Assembly (NCBI RefSeq): GCF_007994225.1
Contig: NZ_VLLL01000009.1
Coordinates: 124,001 to 188,000 of the forward strand
Length of the DNA stretch: 64,000 nt
Origin: Stackebrandtia albiflava
Lineage (GTDB): Bacteria > Actinomycetota > Actinomycetes > Mycobacteriales > Micromonosporaceae
Reading direction: 5' to 3'
Shown here piece by piece: positions 26,559 through 34,745 of this stretch (positions are counted from its first letter, which is position 1; every line of letters starts with the position of its first letter). The position numbers and the translations under genes are program-made. Below the pieces are notes generated by a model. It had not been told where the DNA came from, searched no databases, and worked only from the letters and a program-made list of their open reading frames with translations.

Positions 26559-28118
26559 TCAGTGGCCGGTGCCCTCGACGGTCAGGCCGCGCGGTGTCAG
26601 GAGCCACACGACGACGGCCGCCGCGAGCATGAGCGCCCCACCGGCCAGGCCCACCACGCCGAGGGAGTCGGTGAAGGCGGCCTGCGCCTCGGCGGCGAGG
26701 CCGGCCCCCCGCGCCCCCAGGTCCTCCGCGACGGCCAGCGCACCACCCAGTGATTCCCGGGCGGGTTCGACCTGGTCGGCGGGAACGCCGTAGCCGGCGA
26801 GGTCCCCCGCCGTGATCAGCGAACGGAACACCACCGCGGCGATACTGCCCAGCACCGCGACTCCGAGGGCGTTGCCGATCTCGAAACTGGTCTCCTCCAA
26901 CGCGGCGGCGTTGCCGGAGCGTTCGGCGGGAACCGAGGAGAGGATGACGGCCGAACCGATCGCCAGGGTGGCCATGCTGACACCCACGAGCACCTGAGAG
27001 ACGACGATCAGGCCGAAGTGCATCGAGTCGCCGCCGAGGTAGAGGACCCCGAATCCGACGCCGCCGAAGGCGAGCCCGCCGACCATGACGGTGCGGGCGC
27101 CGATGACGGCCGCGATCCGAGGTGCGAGCGGGGACAACACGCCGGACACGATCGCCAACGGCAGCAGCCGCAGGCCCGTCTCGATCGGGCTGTAGTTCTC
27201 GACGAGTTGCATCCACTGAGCCAGCAGCAGCATGATCGCGGCCATCGCGATGCTGGACACCAACGCGCACACGAGTCCAGCCGACAACTCGGGTTGCCGC
27301 AGCAGCCTGATGTCGAGCAGCGGTTCGGGGCGGCGCAGGCTCCGGAGCACGAACCAGGTCAGGCTGAGCACGGCCACCGCCGAGGCCGTCAGCGCGAGCG
27401 GGTCGTCGAACCCGTCCTTGCCCATTCCCTTGATGGCGTACATCAGGGCGGTCATGCCGAGCACCGACAGGGCGATGCTCGGGAAGTCCCAGCGGACGGC
27501 ACGGCCCCGTGATTCGGGCAGCAGGGCGATCGCGGCGATCGCGGCCACCACCATCACCGGCGTGTTGAACAGGAAGGCGGCGTGCCAGTCGAAGGTCTGC
27601 ACGAGCAGGCCACCGACGATCGGGCCGAGTCCGCCGCCCACGGCGGCCATGGCGGCCCAGGCGCCCAGTGCGACGGCGCGTTCCCGGGCGTCGTGGAAGA
27701 GGTCACGGATCATCGACATGGTGGAGGGCATGATGAGCGCGCCGCCGACGCCCAGCAGGGCGCGCAGCGCGATGAGCCCGGGCGGCGAGTCGACCACCAG
27801 GACCAGCAACGGCACCGCACCGAACACGGCGTATCCGACGAGGAGCATCCGGCGGCGGCCGAACCGGTCGGCGAGACCGCTCGCGGTGACCAGCAGGCCC
27901 GCCACGACGAGCCCGTACACGTCGACCATCCACAGCAGCTCCACCGACGTGGGCAGCAGGTCGGCGCTGATCCGGGGCAACGCGACGTTGAGCACCGTCA
28001 GGTCCATCACGACGATGAGCAGGCTGGCGCACAGTACCGCCAATCCGACCCAGCGACGCGGGTCGGGCTCGGCGGGACGCGCGAGTCCGCGATCGCGGGC
28101 AGGGCTCGCCGGGGACAT
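26559..28118 (-). CDS. MFS multidrug efflux transporter, 14-helix type
   Basis: A 519-residue DHA2-family (EmrB/QacA-like) drug:proton antiporter. Motif A appears as ASGLADRFGRRRMLL, motif C-like sequence as GGLGPIVGGLLVQ in helix 5, and the first helix contains the acidic VMDLTVLNVALP. AGGTG is five bases ahead of ATG 28118. The TetR gene lies immediately upstream on the same strand (36 bases), so both are probably read from one TetR-controlled promoter; the exported drug is unknown. Confidence 0.9.
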   Translation of the reverse strand: MSPASPARDRGLARPAEPDPRRWVGLAVLCASLLIVVMDLTVLNVALPRISADLLPTSVELLWMVDVYGLVVAGLLVTASGLADRFGRRRMLLVGYAVFGAVPLLVLVVDSPPGLIALRALLGVGGALIMPSTMSMIRDLFHDARERAVALGAWAAMAAVGGGLGPIVGGLLVQTFDWHAAFLFNTPVMVVAAIAAIALLPESRGRAVRWDFPSIALSVLGMTALMYAIKGMGKDGFDDPLALTASAVAVLSLTWFVLRSLRRPEPLLDIRLLRQPELSAGLVCALVSSIAMAAIMLLLAQWMQLVENYSPIETGLRLLPLAIVSGVLSPLAPRIAAVIGARTVMVGGLAFGGVGFGVLYLGGDSMHFGLIVVSQVLVGVSMATLAIGSAVILSSVPAERSGNAAALEETSFEIGNALGVAVLGSIAAVVFRSLITAGDLAGYGVPADQVEPARESLGGALAVAEDLGARGAGLAAEAQAAFTDSLGVVGLAGGALMLAAAVVVWLLTPRGLTVEGTGH

Positions 28119-28154
28119 GGTCACCTCGTTTCGGGTCGTGGAAGTACGTGCCGG

Positions 28155-28709
28155 TCAGGCCGACACGCCGTGCAGGATCGTGTCGCGTAGCAGTCGTTCG
28201 GCGTCTCGTACCGCGACGGCGCCGTGGCGCAGCGCGTCCCGCAGGCCGACGAGCAGACCGAACACGGTGTATGCGATCCAGGCGGCGGGCATGTCGCGGC
28301 GGAGCAGGCCGGATTCCTGCGCCGCGGCGTAGAACGCCATCTCACGCTCGTGAAGCCGGACGCTCTCGGCCGCGATGGCGGCGTCCTGGACGTGCTCGGT
28401 GAGCGTCAGGGTGAAGCCGTACTCGTCGGCGTCGCGCACCAGTTCACGGCACAGGACGTTCATGGCGACGCGGATCCGCTCCGGGTCGCCCGACCCTCCG
28501 GCGGCGTCGACGTCCGCCGTGTCGAGCGCCTGCCGCCACGAGTCGAGGCTCATCCGGCCGAGTTGGCGGATCAGGTCCTCCCGGCTGGCGAAGTTGCGGT
28601 GCAGGGTGGCCCGGCTGACGCCGGCGGAGGCGGCGATGCGCGACATGGAGGCGGTGGGTTCGGCGTTGAGCGTCCGCAGTGCGGCCTTCGCCAGTTCCTC
28701 GGCACCCAT
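28155..28709 (-). CDS. TetR-family repressor
   Basis: A 184-residue regulator with an N-terminal helix-turn-helix (MSRIAASAGVSRATLHRNFASREDLI near residues 22-48) and a helical ligand domain. It precedes the efflux gene in the same transcription unit and likely represses it together with itself through the TGAGAC-containing sites directly upstream. A GGGAGGTGAGG stretch lies before ATG 28709. Confidence 0.88.
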   Translation of the reverse strand: MGAEELAKAALRTLNAEPTASMSRIAASAGVSRATLHRNFASREDLIRQLGRMSLDSWRQALDTADVDAAGGSGDPERIRVAMNVLCRELVRDADEYGFTLTLTEHVQDAAIAAESVRLHEREMAFYAAAQESGLLRRDMPAAWIAYTVFGLLVGLRDALRHGAVAVRDAERLLRDTILHGVSA

Positions 28710-28734
28710 CGGGCCTCACCTCCCCTCGCGACCT

Positions 28735-28772
28735 TGAGACGATCTTGTCTCAGATGATACAAGAATGTCTCA
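28735..28772. promoter_or_regulatory. Probable TetR operator
   Basis: TGAGAC (28735-28740), six bases, GTCTCA (28747-28752) make an inverted repeat, and a further GTCTCA at 28767-28772 lies 20 bases from the second copy. CTTGT and ACAAG nearby form a second dyad. The site is 25 bases upstream of the repressor start. Confidence 0.6.
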
Positions 28773-28981
28773 TCGGGCCGCCGCGGATATGACCGACGGC
28801 ACAGGACGCCGGCCGGCTCCCGACGACTTCGACTCGGGCAGGAGTCGTGAAACCGAGCTACGGAATCTTTACAAGCCATGAAGATTTCTGGCAGCATGAC
28901 GGGAGAGGCGTCCCGGAGCGAAACCGCCCCGTCACTCCACAACGGATCCGCCTCACGCCCCTCCGGCCCGCGGGAGTCACC

Positions 28982-30802
28982 ATGCGTCAGCCCGTCCGCG
29001 CTCGCCTTCTCCGTCTCGCGACACTCCTCACCGTCCTACCCGCACTCGTCACCCTCACCGTCTCCCCCGCCACCGCCCATCCGACCGGTCAGGACGTCAC
29101 CGGTTCCGACGAGAACCGGACACGGGCGTGGGTGGAGAAGCGGCTGAAGGACATGTCCGTCGAGGAGAAGGTCGGCCAACTGTTCGTCACCTACGTCTAC
29201 GGCCAGACCGCCGACACCACCGACCCGGCCGACGTGGCCGCCAACCGGGCCGCCCACGGGGTCGACAACGCCGCCCAGCTCATCGACGAGTACCACCTCG
29301 GCGGCGTCATCTACTTCGGATGGTCCAACAACCTGGAGAACCCGCACCAGATCGCGGAACTGTCCAACGACATGCAGGCGGTGGCCACCGAGGACGACGG
29401 CGCTCCGCTGCTGGTCTCCACTGACCAGGAACAGGGCATCGTCACCCGGTTCGGTCCACCCGCGACCGCGTTCCCCGGCAACATGGCACTGGGCGCGGTC
29501 CGCAACCCGTGGGCCGCCGGAGCCGCCGCCGTCGTCACCGGCGCCGAGTTGAAGGCGGTCGGCATCAACCAGAACTTCGCCCCGGTCGCCGACGTGAACG
29601 TCAACGCCGACAACCCGGTCATCGGGGTCCGGTCGTTCAGCGGCGACCCCGGACTGGCCGCCGACCTGACCGCCGCGCAGGTCCTCGGGTACCAGGGACT
29701 CGGCGGCGTCACCGCCACCGCGAAGCACTTCCCGGGTCACGGTGACACCGACGAGGACAGCCACGTCTCACTCCCCCGCATCACGCACACGTGGGAGGAG
29801 TGGCAACGCCTGGACGCGCCGCCGTTCGAGGCCGCGATCGACGCCGGAATCGACTCGATCATGACCGGCCACATACAGTTCCCGGCACTCGACGACTCGT
29901 TGCTGCCCGCCACCCTCTCCCACGACATCCTCACCGGGTTGCTGCGCGAGGAAATGGGCTTCGACGGCGTCGTCGTGACCGACTCGTTGAGCATGGCGGG
30001 GGTCCGCGAGACCTACGGTGACGACAGGGTGCCGGTGATGGCGTTGGCGGCGGGGGCCGACATGCTCCTGATGCCGCCCGACATCGAACTCGCCTTCGAC
30101 TCGGTGCTCGCCGCGGTCGAATCCGGTGAGATCGGCCTCGACCGGCTCGACGGTTCGGTGCGGCGGATCCTGACGCTCAAACACGAGCGGGGCATCGTCG
30201 CCGACCCGTACGCGGACCTGGACCGGATCGACCACGTGGTCGGCAACCGCCTCCACACCGCGGTCACCACCGTGGTGACCGAGGCGTCGACGACCCTGAT
30301 CCGCAACGAGGCGGAGACCCTGCCGTTGGGCGCCGACTCCGGCGGCGTCTTCGTCACCGGTTGGGGCCAGTCGACCACCGCCTCGGTCGCCCAGCGGATC
30401 GCCGACCGGGGCGTCACCGCGTCCTCGTACTGGGCGGGGACGTCACCGACCGACGCCGCCGTCGCGGAGGCGGTCGCGCGTTCGGCGTCGCACGACACGA
30501 CCGTGGTCCTGACCAACGGCGCCTGGCGCAACGCCGCGCAGGCGCGGCTCGTCGACGCGCTGATCGACGCGGGACGCACCGTCGTGGCGGTGGCAGTGGG
30601 CGTCCCCTACGACATCGCCACCCATCCCGGCGTCGATGCGAGCCTGGCCACCTACTCATACACCGGTCCCGCACTGGACTCCCTGGTCGAGGTCCTGTAC
30701 GGCGAGGTGAACCCGTCGGGGCGCCTACCGGTGACCGTTCCGACCGCCGAAGACCCGCAGATCCCGTTGTACGAGTTCGGACACGGCCTGCGCTACCCGT
30801 AA
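28982..30802 (+). CDS. Secreted GH3 beta-N-acetylglucosaminidase
   Basis: A 606-residue exported glycoside hydrolase 3. Residues 1-33 form a Sec signal ending ATAHP. The N-terminal barrel carries the NagZ-type loop KHFPGHGDTDEDSH near residue 248, whose His/Asp act as general acid/base, and the nucleophile Asp in VVTDSLSM near residue 332. A C-terminal alpha/beta domain from about 400 follows, ending YEFGHGLRYP. It likely removes GlcNAc from muropeptides or chitin fragments. The next gene starts 21 bases on. Confidence 0.9.
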   Translation: MRQPVRARLLRLATLLTVLPALVTLTVSPATAHPTGQDVTGSDENRTRAWVEKRLKDMSVEEKVGQLFVTYVYGQTADTTDPADVAANRAAHGVDNAAQLIDEYHLGGVIYFGWSNNLENPHQIAELSNDMQAVATEDDGAPLLVSTDQEQGIVTRFGPPATAFPGNMALGAVRNPWAAGAAAVVTGAELKAVGINQNFAPVADVNVNADNPVIGVRSFSGDPGLAADLTAAQVLGYQGLGGVTATAKHFPGHGDTDEDSHVSLPRITHTWEEWQRLDAPPFEAAIDAGIDSIMTGHIQFPALDDSLLPATLSHDILTGLLREEMGFDGVVVTDSLSMAGVRETYGDDRVPVMALAAGADMLLMPPDIELAFDSVLAAVESGEIGLDRLDGSVRRILTLKHERGIVADPYADLDRIDHVVGNRLHTAVTTVVTEASTTLIRNEAETLPLGADSGGVFVTGWGQSTTASVAQRIADRGVTASSYWAGTSPTDAAVAEAVARSASHDTTVVLTNGAWRNAAQARLVDALIDAGRTVVAVAVGVPYDIATHPGVDASLATYSYTGPALDSLVEVLYGEVNPSGRLPVTVPTAEDPQIPLYEFGHGLRYP

Positions 30803-30823
30803 ACCGTCTGATCAGGAGCATCG

Positions 30824-32590
30824 ATGCGACGTCGCGCCGTTCTCACCGGGATGGCCGCCCTGTCGGCGGCACCTCTGCTGAGTGGCACCGGCCATGCCGA
30901 GGAGACCGCCGGAACACCGACCGGGCCGCCCACCGTCACCCCGCAGGACATCCGGTTCCCCCGGCGGCCCCCGGTCCTGCGGCCGGGTACGGCCGCCGAG
31001 GCGGGTCTGACACCCGAACACCTCGCGGAGCTGATACCGGAACTGACCGGCCACATGCACACGTCACCGCCCTCGTTCCCCGGCGCGGTCGTCCTGGTGG
31101 CGCGGCACGGCGTGGTCGCCGAGACGGCGGCGATCGGGCACGCGGTCCGGTACGCCTCATGGGACGACGAGAACGACGTTCCGGTCGCGCTGCCCGCCGA
31201 TCAGTGGGTGCCGATGACGACCGACACGATCTTCGACATGGCGTCGGTGACCAAGCTGTTCACATCGGTGCTGGCGACCCAACTCGTCTGGGAGGGCTCG
31301 CTGGACCCGGACGCGCCGGTGACCCGGTACCTTCCCGAGTTCGCCTCCCTCGACCCGGACAAGGCGGCCGTCACCGTCGACCAGCTCTACCGGCACGTCT
31401 CCGGACAGATCGCGTTCATCAACATGTACTCGCTCCCCGACGACGAGGCCCGGATGCGCGCGATCTACGCCAGGCCGCTGCAGCGGGAACCGGGAAGCGG
31501 TTACGAGTACTCCGATCTCAACCTGATCGTGCTCGCCGAGGTCATGTGCCGGATCACCGGCGACACGCTCGACGGGATGGTCGCCGCGCGCATCACCGGG
31601 CCGCTCGGGATGACCGACACCGGCTTCAATCCGCCCGAGGACCGGTGGCACCGCGTCGCGGCCACCGAGTACCAGCCCTGGACCGGCCGGGGCATGATCC
31701 GCGGCAGCGTGCACGACGAGAACGCCTGGTCGTTCGGCGGCGTCGCCGGACACGCGGGGATATTCAGCACCGCCGCCGACCTGGCGGTCTTCGGCCAGAC
31801 CGTCCTCAACGGCGGCGAGTACGACGGCGTGCGGATCCTGCCGCAGGACGCGGTGCGCGCCATGATCACGAACACCAACGCCGAGTTCGGTCCCTCCGCG
31901 GCACGTGGCATCGGCTGGCAGATCGACCAGCGGTTCTACATGGACGCGCTGACCTCGCCGGTGACGGCGGGACACACCGGGTACACCGGCACCAGCATCA
32001 CCGTGGACCCGCTGTCGGGGACGCTGCTGGTGCTGTTGACCAACCGGGTACACCCCACCCGTGAGTGGGGGACGGTCAGCACCTACCGGCGCGGCCCCGC
32101 CCGCGTGGTGGCGCGCAGCGTCCCGGTGGAGCCGCGCCACGGTCGCCGGGCGTGGTTCGGCGGCCAACGGGACGGCTTCACCGCGACCCTGACCGCACCG
32201 ATGCGGCGGGCTCTCGACGACGGCTCCGCGGAGTTCTCACTGTGGTATGACACCGAGAGCACCGACCACGCACGGCTGCTGGCCTCGCCGGACGGCACGA
32301 CGTGGACGGCCGTGGACCTGACCGTGGAGACCGACGACCACCGGTGGTCCACCACGGACGGAGCGCTGGCGGGTTTCCAGGGCCGGCAATGGTGCCGCGC
32401 CCACGGTGACCTCCCCGCCGGCACCACCGTGCTGCGCTGGTCCTACGAGAGCGATCCCGCGTACCAGGGCCGCGGCGTCTACATCACCGACGTCAGGGTG
32501 CGTGACGGTCACCGGCTGGTCTTCGACTCCCGGCGCCCACGCGACGACGACGCCTTCGTCGCGGTGGGTTGGACCCGGGCACGGGACTGA
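30824..32590 (+). CDS. Tat-exported beta-lactamase-fold serine hydrolase
   Basis: A 588-residue class C beta-lactamase/esterase-family protein. RRRAVLTGMAALSA is a twin-arginine signal. The catalytic SxxK is SVTK near residue 140, the Tyr is in EYSDLN near 228, and the KTG equivalent is HTG near 383. A C-terminal beta-sandwich of about 150 residues follows the enzyme domain. AGGAG precedes ATG 30824, and the gene is in an operon with the GH3 enzyme, a frequent pairing in wall recycling. It may be a peptidase or esterase rather than a resistance enzyme. Confidence 0.85.
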   Translation: MRRRAVLTGMAALSAAPLLSGTGHAEETAGTPTGPPTVTPQDIRFPRRPPVLRPGTAAEAGLTPEHLAELIPELTGHMHTSPPSFPGAVVLVARHGVVAETAAIGHAVRYASWDDENDVPVALPADQWVPMTTDTIFDMASVTKLFTSVLATQLVWEGSLDPDAPVTRYLPEFASLDPDKAAVTVDQLYRHVSGQIAFINMYSLPDDEARMRAIYARPLQREPGSGYEYSDLNLIVLAEVMCRITGDTLDGMVAARITGPLGMTDTGFNPPEDRWHRVAATEYQPWTGRGMIRGSVHDENAWSFGGVAGHAGIFSTAADLAVFGQTVLNGGEYDGVRILPQDAVRAMITNTNAEFGPSAARGIGWQIDQRFYMDALTSPVTAGHTGYTGTSITVDPLSGTLLVLLTNRVHPTREWGTVSTYRRGPARVVARSVPVEPRHGRRAWFGGQRDGFTATLTAPMRRALDDGSAEFSLWYDTESTDHARLLASPDGTTWTAVDLTVETDDHRWSTTDGALAGFQGRQWCRAHGDLPAGTTVLRWSYESDPAYQGRGVYITDVRVRDGHRLVFDSRRPRDDDAFVAVGWTRARD

Positions 32591-32770
32591 CGACCAACCG
32601 CGCCACCTCGCTCCCCTCTCCGGAGGCGCCGGAACGGTTACGGTGCCGTGTGTGCGGGGGCCGTTTCCCGCACACGTCGGACGCGGTGGCCACCTACCGC
32701 GTCACGGGCCGCGCCCCGGTTCGGGCACGGCCCCGTGCGCACCACCGCTCCGATGACGGAACCCCCCTGG

Positions 32771-32794
32771 GGCCGAAGTCCGGTGACTTCGGCC
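32771..32794 (+). terminator. Hairpin between the hydrolase operon and the small peptide gene
   Basis: GGCCGAAGTC (32771-32780) pairs perfectly with GACTTCGGCC (32785-32794) over a four-base loop, 24 bases before the peptide start. Confidence 0.6.
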
Positions 32795-32817
32795 GAGACG
32801 ACGGAGAGGACGACGAC

Positions 32818-33003
32818 ATGAGGCTCATTCGCGGGTTCGGTGACGCCCTGCTCGACCGACTGCTTCCCGCTCGCAGCGCGGCGGCCGGGTGCGACCCGGA
32901 TCCCTGGTACCAGCACCGCCGCATCGACGGCATCCTGTACCGGCGCCGGTGCCTGTACAACGGCGACTGCACCACGATGTGCGGCGCCTGGTACCGGCCG
33001 TAA
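32818..33003 (+). CDS. 61-residue Cys-containing peptide, paralogue of the 51.7-kb peptide
   Basis: ATG 32818 is preceded by GGAGAGGA. The first 25 residues align without gaps with those of the peptide at 51590-51766: ten are identical, including GDA at 8-10, L12, RL at 14-15, P17 and AAA at 21-23, followed by a Cys one or two positions later. The core, residues 25-61, holds four cysteines (25, 45, 51, 55) and ends GAWYRP. The leader is amphipathic rather than a Sec signal. No machinery genes are adjacent, so it would depend on the cassette 15-19 kb away. Function unknown; a secreted disulfide-bonded peptide is my inference. Confidence 0.7.
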   Translation: MRLIRGFGDALLDRLLPARSAAAGCDPDPWYQHRRIDGILYRRRCLYNGDCTTMCGAWYRP

Positions 33004-33013
33004 CCCGGTGAGC

Positions 33014-33055
33014 ACGACGTGGGGGCGGACCCGATCGGGTCCGCCCCCACGTCGT
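33014..33055. terminator. Perfect 42-bp palindrome, bidirectional terminator
   Basis: All 21 pairs match with no unpaired centre. It lies ten bases after the peptide stop, and its last base is the last base of the convergent chitinase stop codon. Confidence 0.85.
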
Positions 33056-34527
33056 CAGGGCAGGGTGTCCAGGTGCGGACCGACCGTGCCGGAGAACGCC
33101 AGGCCGCCGGCCCGGTCCCAGTTGATCGACCAGGTCATCGCGCCCCGGATCGACGGGTAGGTACGCGGCGGCGTGAACGAGCCGCAGTTCTCGCCGGTCG
33201 CCAGGCAGTCCAGCGCGGCGTTGACCACCGAGGGCGACACGTATCCGCCTCCGGCGGCCTGCCTCGTCGCGGGCAGGCCGATCGCGACCTGATCGGGACG
33301 CAGGCCGTTCTCCAACTGGATGCAGGTCAACGCCACGATGAAGTCGATCGTGCCCTGGCCGTACGCCTGGTTGTTGTCACAGCCCAGCATCGAACCCGAG
33401 TTGTAGAACTGGGTGTGGACGACCGTCAGGATGTCCTTGATGTTGAGGGCGAGCCGGAAGTAGGAGCCACCCGGCGACTGCATGTCGATGGTCTGCGGTG
33501 CCATGGTGATGATCAGGTCGGAGCCCACCCGGGACGACAGGTCGCGCAGCGCGGTGGTCATCGCGTCGGGATTGAGACCGTTCTCCAGGTCGATGTCGAC
33601 GCCGTCGAAGCCGTAGGTGGTCATCAGATCGTGGACGCTGGCGGCGAACGCGGCGGCCGCGGCGGGGTTGCCGACCGACACGCTGCCCTTCTCCCCGCCG
33701 ACCGAGATGATCACCTTGCGGCCCTGGGCCTGGAGGGCGGCGACGTCGGCCTTCACGTCCGCCTCGGTGTAGCCGCCCAGGGCGTCCGACAGTTGCGGGT
33801 CCACCGCGAAGTCCACGGCACCGGGCGTGCCGGGCACCGCGTCGGCGAAGGCCACCGCGATCAGGTCGTAGGCCGGCGGCACGTCGCGCAATCGGAGGTT
33901 GGTCGATCCGTTGACGAAGTTGTGCCAGTATCCGGTCAGCGAGTGCTTCGGCAGCGGGCCGTCACCGGGCGGATCGGTGGGCGGGTCGGTGGGGTCGTCG
34001 GTGGGGGTGGGTTCGCCGGTGGTCGTGGTGGGTGTCGGGTCGGGGCCGCCCGGACCGGACAGGACCAGGTCGTCGGCGTGGTAGGTCGGCTGGCCGTACC
34101 AGCCGTGGATGTACACGGTGACGCTGGTCTGGTTCGCGCCGGTGGTGAATGACACCGACAACGCCTGGTACGCCGCACCGGTTCCCGGCGTCCAGTTCGA
34201 GGCCCCGCCCTCCACTCCGATGTAGATGTATGAGCCCCTGACGTGGCCGGTCAGGGTGTAGTCGGTGTCGGCGAGGACCGAGACGGTCTGGCGGCAGCCG
34301 GCGTACCCGGAGCCGGCGGGGGTGCCGGCGAGCGCGTGTCCGCCGGAGCGCGCCTGACCGGAGACGGCGGTGCCGGCGTCGCAGTCCCAGCCGGAGAGGT
34401 CGCCGGTCTCGAAGTCGCCGTTGACCAGGTTGACGGTGTCCGCGTTCGCGGGCCAGGTGACGAGCAGCCCGGCCAGCAGGAATGTCGCCGCGGCGGCGAT
34501 CACGGAGAAGAGGTGACGTTGTCGCAT
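33055..34527 (-). CDS. Secreted GH18 chitinase with N-terminal carbohydrate-binding domain
   Basis: A 490-residue exported enzyme. A Sec signal ends near residue 30 (PANAD); a beta-sandwich carbohydrate-binding module (NLVNGDFETGDLSGW start) covers about 32-165; a Pro/Thr-rich linker of roughly 45 residues follows; the GH18 barrel has the catalytic DGVDIDLE near residues 306-313 and the YxxMxYD-equivalent HTQFYN. It hydrolyses chitin outside the cell. ATG 34527 was chosen because the upstream extension overlaps the promoter. The promoter at 34564-34593 would give a short leader. Confidence 0.92.
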   Translation of the reverse strand: MRQRHLFSVIAAAATFLLAGLLVTWPANADTVNLVNGDFETGDLSGWDCDAGTAVSGQARSGGHALAGTPAGSGYAGCRQTVSVLADTDYTLTGHVRGSYIYIGVEGGASNWTPGTGAAYQALSVSFTTGANQTSVTVYIHGWYGQPTYHADDLVLSGPGGPDPTPTTTTGEPTPTDDPTDPPTDPPGDGPLPKHSLTGYWHNFVNGSTNLRLRDVPPAYDLIAVAFADAVPGTPGAVDFAVDPQLSDALGGYTEADVKADVAALQAQGRKVIISVGGEKGSVSVGNPAAAAAFAASVHDLMTTYGFDGVDIDLENGLNPDAMTTALRDLSSRVGSDLIITMAPQTIDMQSPGGSYFRLALNIKDILTVVHTQFYNSGSMLGCDNNQAYGQGTIDFIVALTCIQLENGLRPDQVAIGLPATRQAAGGGYVSPSVVNAALDCLATGENCGSFTPPRTYPSIRGAMTWSINWDRAGGLAFSGTVGPHLDTLP

Positions 34528-34563
34528 GGGTCCGACCCTCGGGGAGTAGGAGATATTAGATCG

Positions 34564-34593
34564 ATATAAGTGGATCCCTTCCGGCATTGTCAA
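34564..34593 (-). promoter_or_regulatory. Chitinase promoter
   Basis: On the minus strand TTGACA (34588-34593) and TTATAT (34564-34569) are separated by 18 bases. AT-rich TTAGAT-type repeats flank it on both sides, forming an imperfect dyad that may bind a regulator. The DasR site (ACTGGTCTAGACCA-like) is not present. Confidence 0.7.
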
Positions 34594-34657
34594 GGTTTCT
34601 TATCTAATCTTTAGGCCCGGCCGCCCGACCACCGCCCGACCCACCCGATCCGCAAAC

Positions 34658-34727
34658 CGTGTACTTCGAAGTACACGAAAATCGTGTACTTCCATGTACA
34701 CGCCTTTCGTGTACATTGAGGTACACA
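34658..34727 (+). repeat. Three 20-bp palindromes with an exact 25-bp period
   Basis: CGTGTACTTCGAAGTACACG is a perfect palindrome at 34658-34677; variants start at 34683 and 34708, each keeping GTGTAC and GTACAC arms with a changed centre. Spacers are five bases. The array ends 18 bases before ATG 34746 of the ATPase gene and is probably its operator. Confidence 0.9.
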
Positions 34728-34745
34728 CCGAGCGGGGAGGGCGCC

